From Gordius sp. MW1 (Eukaryota; Nematomorpha; Gordioida; Gordea; Gordiidae): DNA of 64,000 nucleotides. The notes beneath the pieces were generated by a model. That model did no database searches. It was not told the DNA's origin and saw only the letters and a program-made list of their open reading frames with translations. The position numbers and the translations under genes were made by a program. Location of the stretch: assembly GCA_964036665.1 (NCBI GenBank), contig OZ038530.1, positions 10,380,501 to 10,444,500 on the forward strand. Direction: 5' to 3'. Positions 55,548 to 64,000 of the stretch are shown piece after piece; position 1 is the first letter of the stretch; each line of letters begins with the position of its first letter.

Positions 55548-56342
55548 CAGGGGTTTGTCCCGAACCTGAACCCGAACCGGGTAAAACCCGATGTTTTACG
55601 GAACTCGAACCCAAACCCGAACCCATTTTTAAAAATACCCTTAAAACCCGAACCCGAACCCGATAAATACAAAAAGGGGTCGGGTTCGGGTTTTTAATTC
55701 AAAAATATATTGTGAATGGAATTGAATTTCTCAGTTTTCTCTATCATGAGAATGTAACGAAACGAAGAAAACCATATGATTTTAATTTCAATATTTTTAT
55801 GTTTTCGGCATTTTTCATTCATTAATCAATACAAATCTCAAGAATTTTTTGTTAATATTATATAATAATTGATATATATTAGACTATAATTTATATAGTA
55901 ACTGTAAAATACTTTAAATATATGTACTTTAACATTTAATATAAAGAATTATCAGATGTTTTATTATAATTTTAAATTTGTTTCTCACTTGTTTGTAAAA
56001 TTTACTGAGGTCTAATTATTATTATACAATGTTTAAATAAGAATAGGACATATATTTTATTATTCTCTTTTAGAGTCTAAAAATGGTGAAGGAAAATAAC
56101 CCCATTAAACAATTGGCATGTAAATTTAATTAGGTGCTATTTAAAAATTAAGTTAACTATTCAATAATTTTTTGAAGGTAAAAATGTATTATCAGTATAA
56201 TAAAATTTCTTGAACCCGCACCTGTACCCGAACCGGGTTTCAGAATTTATACAAACCCGAACACGAACCCGAACCCGATTTCAAAATTTATGCCAAACCC
56301 GAACACGAACCCGATTTTATTTTGGGCGGGTTCAAACCCCTG
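55548..56342 (+). mobile_element. Internally deleted hAT element, sister of 35912-37487
   Basis: Same CAGGGGTTTG termini and TTCGGG/CCCGAA subterminal arrays. Keeps the first transposase codons (MVKENNPIK at about 56082) and then jumps at CCCATTAA directly to the sequence beyond the transposase. Flanks share only TTAAAC, so the target duplication is eroded. Confidence 0.85.
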
Positions 56343-56748
56343 TTAAACCCTTCATCCCTTATCAGAAGTAATTAGTTATTATGAATAAAAACTGCAAGAT
56401 GCCGAAATAATAATGGCAAAAAACTATGTAATAAATTATAATTCTTTACTTCGAATAAAATAAATCGCAATGATATTTTTTCACTTATTAAAATTTTGCC
56501 CTCAATAGTGTTTCCAAATATTATTATTTTGATTAAAATAATTTTACCTCTCCCAATAATTTCATGTTAATGCCAAAGATCGTTCTCATGCTAAAATGAA
56601 TTAAAAGCATATTCGTTCTACAATTCGACAAGATAGGTTATCTTCCTTAGCTTTATTGAGCTTAGAACATGACTTTATAAATGTTATTCCCCCGGATGCA
56701 TCGAGTAAAAGGCGTATTGAACTACTATTAAAAGGCTAGTTTTAATAT

Positions 56749-57440
56749 TTAATGAAAAATTATCTCGTTTTTTAAACTTGTTTTAAACTTTTCAACACTT
56801 TCAAAATATATTAAAATATTATTAAATTTACTAAAATTCCATCCTGGATTCAATTTAATTGTCCATCTCACATGCTTATTGTTTAACATATCTTGCATAT
56901 TTTTACGTACCGCATGCACATATAAAGCCAATGATTTTCCAAAAAATAGTTTGTACACCATTTTTTAGTGGCGTACGCAAGGGGGGGGGGGTTAGGATTC
57001 AAACCCCCTCCGCGGATTTCAAAAAAATATATTTTTTTCCTAATATCGCATTATATAATAAATATTATGAAATGAGTGTTACTTAATTAACTATGAGGAG
57101 CACTTAATTCAACAACCATTAAGTATTTTTAAGCGTTAATATATTTTTCCTCTAAAATTAATATGATTTTAATTCAACCCCCCCCCCGCGCAGAAAAATC
57201 CTGCGTACGCCTCTGCCATTTTTTCCCCTTTATTTGTGATATCCCATCAAAAGTTTGATAAATTAATATTAATAACAAATTCTTGAATTTTAGAGACAAT
57301 TGTTAACGCATCAAAACTTTCAAAGGATAAAAATCGTAAAAAAACTCTTGGTGTGCCATTGGATTCAACAAAATGTACACAAACGCTAAGTTGTTCTGTG
57401 CATCTCACATCTCTAATTTCATCTAAATTTATTAAGTTAA
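56749..57440 (-). pseudogene. hAT transposase (DUF4371-type) fragment interrupted by a MITE
   Basis: The minus strand encodes EIRDVRCTEQLSVCVHFVES, then, across the MITE at 56966-57215, KLFFGKSLALYVHAVRKNMQ. The pattern fits the DUF4371 part of hAT-like transposases. Stops and shifts interrupt it. Confidence 0.5.
56966..57215. mobile_element. hAT-type MITE with 8-bp TSD CCATTTTT
   Basis: Ends TAGTGGCGTACGCA and the inverse of CAGAGGCGTACGCA. Flanks 56958-56965 and 57216-57223 are both CCATTTTT. The unoccupied site with a single CCATTTTT is at 53623-53630 in the other copy of the duplication. Confidence 0.92.
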
Positions 57441-58222
57441 ATTTTTGATTCAGTTAATTTTGACAGAATATTTTTAAGCTTCATTTAGCCGTTAAATTTA
57501 TTAGTTCATCTTCATATTAATTTTTAGTTAGTGTAAAGGGGGGGGGGGTTGTGCAAATATATCTATACTATTATCAGGGTCAATAACTTCTAAATAATCA
57601 TTCTCGAATGAATTTTAATTTCATAATTAATTTTATGTTATAATTACGCTTTTTGAGGATCTAGCCTTAAAAAAGGCTTTTAAATGTTATTATTGTTTTC
57701 CTGATATAAATGCTGCCTGAAAATGCTGCCAATATTGCATATGTAAAATTATAATTTTTTATATATGGCCATTATTGGGGTTGTGGCAATAAAATATTTT
57801 TATAATATTTGCATTATTTTTTAAAATGTCAACGATTTCTTGCACTTACAATCCATTTATACAAAAACTATTATACCAAGTGAAATTTTCTATATTGTTT
57901 AAACTACATTACTTTGTTTTACTTATGAATAAATTTTATTTATTTTATGCCCTATAAACATGAGGGTCTGAGACATACCAGTGTGATGTTATTGGAAAAA
58001 ATACACAAAGTAGTTTTTATCAACGTTCATGAGGGAAAAAATTTTCATTTGCGTTTGACCCATGGTCGTATCTAGGTTCTGGGAGGGGGGGGGCAAAACA
58101 TAATTTTTTTTAATTTTTAACGGTTTTTGGTAGCTAAAATTATTTGTCCCCCCCCCCCTACATGGCTTGACCAGCTCAGCCCCCCCCCATCCCCCAAGGC
58201 AAAAAGGCTAGCTACGCCACTG

Positions 58223-59383
58223 CTTCCAAATAAACTAGAGCAAACTTATACTTACCTTATATTTTCCTACCAAATAGTATTTATCCCACCCATCAAAATA
58301 TTCGGGTCATAAAAATTTAAAGGTTTTGAATTTTTTAAAATATATTAAATTCGTGAGCTGGCATAGATCCATAAATCGTATTTGTATCGTATTCAAAAAA
58401 TATCCATGATAAATATAATAATCGAATTCCGACATATATACCAAATTTGAAATAATAAAAATTGTTTAAAAAGCAATTAGAACTTAATAAACGTTATTTA
58501 TACATAATTCTTATAAAATAAACATAAATACAGCATAGCAGCACTATTATTTTAATGGAAATTAAGTTTTTTTTTAATTTGCAGTCTATTGATAATTAAC
58601 TAATTACTCTAACCACTTAATTCATGTACACCTTATCTTTCCTAGTTTTAAAGTTATGTAACCAATCTTTAAATCAGTCTACTAAAAAATTTAACTTGTT
58701 TTAAGACTATTTCAATGGCCGGAGGTCCAATAACCTATAGATGCAAATTAATTTATTAATTGTTGTATACATTGCAAGGCGAGGAATTTTGTACAAACCC
58801 GAGTTTGTATTCAACGAAAAATTAACTCACTTAACTTATTTTTGTTTCCACCATTACCTTTTGCATTGTTTATATATATCAAGGGTTTAATTTTAAAGAA
58901 AATTACTAAATTATAAAGATTTTGATATTTACTAAATTGAACATATATATTTAATATTAACAACTTATAAACTAATTCTAAAATGCAATCATTTGATTTT
59001 GTTTCAAAGTCCAAGGGACTATTTTGAACAACTTGAAAGGGTACACCCCTCCCTCTGAAAAAATCCTGATATGGTTCAATGATTAACAAAAAATTTAATA
59101 TATCCATAATATAATATATATAAGACGACTTTAGAACCTTTTAACAATCAATAATATTTGAATGGAGGAATTTGTGTGACAAATTGATTTATTTGGATGC
59201 TCTGATTGGTGTATACTTTTGGCGAAACGAAATAAATTAATAAATAAATGTAAGTAACATATGTTTTTCAAAGCACTTTAAATTTTTACACAATTGTATG
59301 TTTATAAGATAAATTTTATGAATTAATCTAATCCGATCTCCCTAAGTTTCTTAATTCATAAGTCGTTGAAACTTCATCCCTTT
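58223..59383. other. 3' flank of collagen gene, no other gene called
   Basis: AT-rich. A minus-strand AATAAA at about 59185 could end the collagen transcript about 200 nt after its stop. Open frame 58811-59107 (-) shows no recognisable domain. Confidence 0.35.
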
Positions 59384-59853
59384 TTAAAATGTACATACGG
59401 CGCACGGTATCGGTCCTTTATTGGGGTACTTATCACATGGTAATGTTCCGCACTCGATACCTACGAGGTTGAGGGTACCCGTGTTTTGCCGTTTACCATT
59501 CAATCTCCCACGTCTACCGTTAGATGTAAAAGGGGACTCTTGAGCGCTATCAACGCATATGTATTGTGATCTGGAATTGTCCGACGCCTCCGCCATTATG
59601 TTTCCACTGTATTCCAAAGTCCATTGCCCTGGACAAAATGAAACGCCAGGCACCATAACAAAAGCGTTTCGTGGAGCCAAACAAAGTGCGCAGGCTGCCA
59701 CTCTCCCAGCCCTCGAAGGGTTTAAATAAACGGTGCCATAAATTTTAGAGCGACCCTCCAAGGGAGAATCTTTGAATAGGTCAGCATTTTGTGGCAAACA
59801 TTCGTACTTAGCTCCGCTACCCGGTGCGTGGGAATCACCTCCAGCTATGGTTC
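59384..59853 (-). CDS. Collagen exon 9: NC1 domain and stop
   Basis: 155 codons after completing Gly523. [53 protein letters not shown] and CAVCTF stop. Rich in paired cysteines as in other short-chain collagens. Confidence 0.93.
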
Positions 59854-62800
59854 CTAAAAATTCAATCGAAGCATTTTAAATTCGTTGATAAGGCTTTTAA
59901 TTTACCTGAATATATAGTGGTAGTTCCTTTGCCTGACGAACAAAACACGACACCCCACCTTATGTAAACCGATGCACCCAAATAATCTGGTCCTGTCTGC
60001 CCTTGGCCGCAACCGCATGTATCATCTTCTCCTGGCTTTCCCGGTAACCCAGGAGGTCCATCACGCCCTGGTATACCTGGTGGTCCATCAGGCCCTTTCG
60101 ATCCGTATGGACCCATTTTCCCTCGTGGCCCTGGATTACCTTCTTCTCCCGGCATTCCTGGCTCACCCTAACAATGAATTTAAGTAATTATAGTTCAAAA
60201 TATATTCTAATTCTTACACTTGAGCCTGGTTCCCCTCTAGATCCCAATGAACCTGGCCGCCCATTAGGTCCTGGTTCCCCCATTTGCCCTGGAGCTCCTT
60301 GCATTCCTCGTTCACCTCTATCACCTCTAACTCCTTTATTACCGGGTGGGCCATCAGGAGCTGGTTGCCCATCAGCACCATTGTGACCTTCGGGTCCCTA
60401 CGAATAAAAAAAGTTAAGCTGAATAAGTAGTCATCTTTGAAAATAATAAAAACTTTTTTAAAATTGGTGATCCATTAATTTTTAAAGAGAACACTAAGGT
60501 TTACATCAGGTCCTGGGGGTCCTATATCTCCGTCCCTACCATCTACGCCGTCAAGGCCTGGTATACCATCTTTGCCATCTTTACCATCTTCTCCATCAAC
60601 ACCATCCCTACCAGGTTCCCCTGGTTCACCTACACCACCCGCTTCAAAATTATGGGATCCATCTACACCATGTGTCCCACTTTGTCCCGGTTTTCCATCT
60701 AACATGGAAGGCCCTGGCGGTCCTGGTTTTCCATCCAGTCCCGGTGTTCCAGGTTCCCCTGGTCTTCCATCCTGACCGGGTGGACCATCTCGACCAGGCA
60801 TACCATCCCTACCCGGTCGGCCATCTGTGCCTGAGAACGCGTCTTTACCATGCGACGTGGTACCTGGCTGACCTTTAGGACCCTGAACCACAACGAATAA
60901 GCTTTAATTATATAGAACAATAACTAAAGCTCCGATTTCTTATTTATTAGCCCGATGCGAATCCAAAATTCATTTTTAATTCTTAATTTGATCTAAGCCC
61001 GAAATCTTTTTATATTCGCATCATCTTTTAGGATAAAATTTAGTGCTAATTATAACTGATTTAAAACAAAAATACGGGTGATGATTAAATTATTAAGAAT
61101 CTAAATTTATCTCACTTTAATATAATCATTTTTTTTATTTAGATATTTATAACGGTAAAAAAATTCTTTTTTAACTAATTTTCTTGGAACATTTTAGAGA
61201 GTCACAATAACTGCTTTATACATATTTATGATTAGAATGTAACAATTGAATTAAAATGGTTATTGATATGGAAGAAGGCCTGGGGTTTGAATGGCTATAT
61301 AATTACAAACCCTATATTTGTTTAAAAAGGCTAACCGTTGCTTGGTGTTGAGGCCCAACTTCGGATGAGGATGAATCATCAAACCCTACCTTAACACGAA
61401 CCTCAAAAATTTTATTTTATTAAGTTTTGTTCAAACCCGGTCCTGATTAATCTCGAGTCGGGCAAATTTCAAACGGCAGATAAACGAAGGGTAATGAAAG
61501 TAATTATACTCCTCAATATAATGTAATTAAAGTTAAATCACTCAAAGTTCCTCAAAGATAAGTCACAAACCTTATATTTTTGATTTTGAGATATTATCTG
61601 TCGTTTACTTTTCATAAAAAAATCTAGCTTGACATTAAAGCGCAGAGACATTATAATTTTAATAGGTATAACTTTCATTAATATTTAAGATCAAGAAATG
61701 TTTAATTTCTATTAGAACTTACTGGAGGCCCCTTTAAACCCTTAAATCCATTTTGACCTGGCAAGCCATCTTTTCCAATTGTACCATCTATCCCTGGGTT
61801 ACCCGATGGGCCGTCCAGTCCGTTTTTCCCCGGAGGACCTCTTAAACCCTGGAAATGAATTAATGCTTAGGCTATTAACAGTCTGCAATTCATTTATATA
61901 TATATAAGTGGATTTCAAAATAGAAAACTAATTTATTAGAGAAAAATGCCAAAGAAAAGAAAGTTAAATAAGCAGTACATCTAAATTCAATTTTTCTGCA
62001 TAAAAATTAATATTAAACGCTATATACGTAAATGAATTATATAACAGATTACAAAAAAATAAGTATAAGTTAAGCCTTAGTAATTTGAAAATTTTACAAA
62101 AATTATACATTGTTAAAATTTGATTAGGTTTATTACCACTGTTAGTACTCAACAAATATTTTATAAAAGGATATAATTTATAACCTAATTTAATGAATTT
62201 TAAGATTTAAAACTATAAATTATTCAAATCTTACCTTCTCCCCAGCAAATCCGGGAGCTCCTTCTCTCCCTGGAGCGCCAGGTTGCCCCGGTAAGCCATC
62301 TTTTCCTCTATCACCAGGCAAGCCTGGTAATCCATCCGCTCCATGCTCTCCCAGTGATCCCTATGGAATGATTATATATATATTTGATTAAATAATAATT
62401 TAAATATGAGTTATTACTAGTCTTTTTTATACTTTTCAATAAAATTTTGAATCATGGAAAATACCCAGAAGTTTAAATGAAAGCTTCAACGCAATGAAAA
62501 AAACAAGATATAGAATATTGATACAACATATATAATTTATAAAAAAAACCTTAAGTAGTTTTATTAAATTTTAAATTTAATTGTGCCTCAATTATTTCTT
62601 AAAATACAATAAAATTATTGCAAATTAATAGATACTTACTGAATCTCCTGGCTCCCCGGGTTCTCCATCTCGTCCTATATTACCTGGCGATCCATCTCTA
62701 CCCGGATTCCCTGGTTGGCCCCTACCTCCTGGCCTTCCTCCTTCTCCCGGTCTCCCTGGTTCACCCTAAGTAAATGTAAATAATTTACTTAAAAAAAAAC

Positions 62801-63691
62801 CAAAAATGTAGCCTCAGACTTAACAAACTGCTTAATTGCTCTAAAAAACATAAAAATGTATACCGGTGAGAGTTAGTTTTTATGCGCAAAAAATGCATAT
62901 TAAATGCCTCTTAAAGAGTGTGGCAAACAAAAACTTTTAATGTGGCATTATGATAAATAGGAATTAAATAGCAAAATTCATAATTTTGAAACAGGAATTA
63001 TATCTTGCTCCAAAAAATGATAATCTCCTTTGACTGAGTAACTTAACTTGTCTGTAAATATAAAAAATTAGTTTTAGGATTACAAATTTTATTAAATGAT
63101 TACTGAAACTTGGCTCGGTTCTCCATCTAGGCCATCTTTACCCGGTTGACCGTCTTTCCCATCAGGGCCATCAATACCAGGCTTCCCATCAAGACCCGAT
63201 TCAGCATCCTGTCCAGGTGGTCCAGGGGGACCCTTCATAAAAACACACAATATTATTAAGTAATTTCAATTATTCGAAATTTAAAATTGTTATTTGGCTA
63301 TGCCCCTCTTCGAATTAATTGTACATATTTATAATAAATCACTACTTATATAAAATCTCTGATATAAATGGCATTAAATTGTTATTCACTTCAACACAAC
63401 ACTTAGGAAGTGTAAACCTCATTTATTTAAACGAATTAAGGGCCAAGGTACCTTTGGCCCAGGGTTTCCATGTTTAGCATTTTTACCGGGTGGCCCGGGA
63501 TTACCCGATTGAAAGGAATCTGTTCCTGGTTCACCCAATCTACCGGGTGGCCCAGGTCTCCCTGGTCTACCGCTCGATCCTGGTCTACCATCGGGACAAG
63601 TTTTACACCCACTCTCTTTTTTAATTGAAATCAAATTGTTAAGGTTGTATGCAAATAATTCTAAACTCAAAACCAACATTTTTTTATACAT
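59384..63691 (-). CDS. Short-chain (spongin-type) collagen, nine exons
   Basis: Exons in transcript order: 63691-63452, 63232-63104, 62765-62640, 62360-62235, 61848-61723, 60882-60505, 60397-60218, 60167-59906, 59853-59384. GT-AG throughout; phase 0 except the last intron (phase 1). Total 2037 nt, 678 residues. A hydrophobic N-terminus (about 1-22, likely signal peptide) is followed by CKTC and a Gly-X-Y region to about residue 483 with several interruptions (AES, SQVS, SHGKDAF, MLD, SHNFEA, APD). The non-collagenous C-terminal domain (about 484-678) has the two related halves known from sponge and cnidarian short-chain collagens: SVYIRWG...[22 protein letters not shown], and CALC...[14 protein letters not shown]...YICVD...GTLPC...CAVC. 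These collagens are secreted into the extracellular matrix and are considered relatives of collagen IV. Three introns are only 50-107 nt. Confidence 0.93.
59906..60167 (-). CDS. Collagen exon 8: last triplets and start of NC1
   Basis: Sixteen triplets to GED, then [11 protein letters not shown] and the first NC1 strand [11 protein letters not shown]...TTTIYS. Ends in phase 1 before GTAAAT. Confidence 0.9.
60218..60397 (-). CDS. Collagen exon 7
   Basis: 180 nt, twenty triplets with one replaced (APD). Acceptor CGTAG, donor GTAAGA after GSS. Confidence 0.88.
60505..60882 (-). CDS. Collagen exon 6 (378 nt = 3 x 126)
   Basis: 126 codons, from acceptor GTTCAG to donor GTAAAC. Long Gly-X-Y region rich in GRD/GKD/GVD triplets with three interruptions. 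The length is exactly three times that of exons 3-5. Confidence 0.9.
60883..61722 (-). other. Collagen intron 5 (840 nt)
   Basis: The longest intron of the gene, AT-rich, without a recognisable repeat or additional Gly-X-Y coding segment on either strand. Confidence 0.5.
61723..61848 (-). CDS. Collagen exon 5 (126 nt, 14 triplets)
   Basis: Fourteen uninterrupted triplets from GLR to GPP. Acceptor TTCCAG, donor GTAAGT. Confidence 0.9.
62235..62360 (-). CDS. Collagen exon 4 (126 nt, 14 triplets)
   Basis: Fourteen uninterrupted triplets from GSL to GEK. Acceptor CCATAG, donor GTAAGA. Confidence 0.9.
62640..62765 (-). CDS. Collagen exon 3 (126 nt, 14 triplets)
   Basis: Fourteen uninterrupted Gly-X-Y triplets between acceptor CTTAG and donor GTAAGT. 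Confidence 0.9.
63104..63232 (-). CDS. Collagen exon 2
   Basis: 129 nt. Twelve Gly-X-Y triplets and the interruption AES; ends SQVS before donor GTAATC. The irregular end is the least certain junction of the gene. Confidence 0.75.
63452..63691 (-). CDS. Collagen exon 1: signal region and first triplets
   Basis: 80 codons from the ATG at 63691. [16 protein letters not shown] hydrophobic stretch, ESGCKTCPD, then Gly-X-Y with two breaks. Donor GTACCT after GPK. Confidence 0.85.
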
Positions 63692-63876
63692 TTAAAATTA
63701 TCCATATACACGTTTTTAAGCTCTTAAACGAGGTACAAAATAATTAGATTATTTATTTCGTTATTTTTAAAATAAAAACCAAATCAGTTTTGTTCTATTA
63801 GATAATATTTAAACTTTTCGAGATTTTTGAATTACTATCAAGCGCTTATTTCTTAATAAGTAATATCATAATTTAT

Positions 63877-64000
63877 TTAACCAAAATAATCATAGTTTTG
63901 AATTAAGTATTTTATCTGGTTACGAGCGCTGGTGTCTCCCTTGGTGCTCCCGCCTTTACCTCCACTAGATCTACCCCTAAAACCTAGACTGCCTCCATTG
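63877..64000 (-). CDS. Possible 3' end of a Gly/Arg-rich protein gene (partial)
   Basis: Open on the minus strand from the window edge to a TAA at 63877: NGGSLGFRGRSSGGKGGSTK, then GDTSARNQIKYLIQNYDYFG. The Gly/Ser/Arg/Lys-rich, RGG-like composition suits the tail of an RNA-binding protein. Only 186 nt separate it from the collagen start on the same strand. Could equally be a chance open stretch. Confidence 0.4.
   Translation of the reverse strand, partial: NGGSLGFRGRSSGGKGGSTKGDTSARNQIKYLIQNYDYFG

Larger units (their letters stand above)
56400..58222. repeat. Dispersed duplication, copy 2
   Basis: Relative of 53050-54660 with a decayed dimerisation fragment (56545-56738, +) and hAT domain remnants on the minus strand (57440-56749; EIRDVRCTEQLSVCVHFVES and MVYKLFFGKSLALYVH). 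Interrupted by the MITE at 56966. Confidence 0.72.

Noticed and set aside
59972-60878. Plus-strand Pro/Ser-rich frames across the collagen gene
   Set aside because: Reverse complements of Gly-X-Y coding exons; proline-rich composition follows from GGN/CCN codons.

Overview
Eukaryotic, animal, AT-rich and crowded with transposons. Three host genes can be read with confidence: a caprin homologue (16758-17813, +), a RASSF1/5-type Ras-association scaffold in six exons (20245-25300, -), and a short-chain (spongin-type) collagen in nine exons (59384-63691, -). Introns as short as 50-52 nt, a short-chain collagen NC1 domain and the gene set point to an early-branching invertebrate. A sponge is my best guess, but the sequence does not prove it. 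The last 124 bases may hold the 3' end of another minus-strand gene.

Layout. 1-14.8 kb: interspersed repeats only. They include an intact-looking hammerhead ribozyme (2401-2488), a Mutator-type MITE family with 9-bp target duplications, another long-TIR MITE, and several copies of a Helentron/Helitron2-like family (terminal palindrome, tandem array, inverted subterminal copy of the 5' end, GC hairpin at the 3' end). 14.85-16.17 kb: a long-TIR fold-back element. 16.7-18 kb: caprin. 20.2-25.3 kb: RASSF gene with MITEs in its introns. 25.58-29.61 kb: a very young Ty3/Gypsy-type LTR element 278 bp upstream of the first recognised RASSF exon, same strand, ATAAG duplication on both sides. 30-38.9 kb: repeats, a broken second hammerhead copy, and a hAT transposon (35912-37487) with a decayed BED-finger transposase and perfect 8-bp duplications.

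39.0-49.0 kb is a three-level nest. A TIR DNA transposon (39012-49028) was split by a CsRn1-like Ty3/Gypsy element (40335-48746). The 3' LTR of that element was then split by a 3.65-kb Helentron-like insertion (44951-48605). 49-59 kb holds decayed repeats: an internally deleted sister of the hAT element, a dispersed duplication of about 1.6 kb carrying hAT-type remnants, and a hAT MITE with both empty and filled sites visible. 59.4-63.7 kb is the collagen gene.

The host genes do not form a pathway together. Caprin is an RNA-granule protein that binds G3BP. RASSF links Ras-like GTPases to Hippo kinases through its SARAH domain. The collagen is secreted matrix. The best leads are the short caprin that ends at its G3BP-binding motif, the hammerhead repeat, the Helentron-like family with its GC-hairpin ends, the 126-nt exon unit of the collagen, and the fresh LTR element placed as a possible promoter of the RASSF gene.
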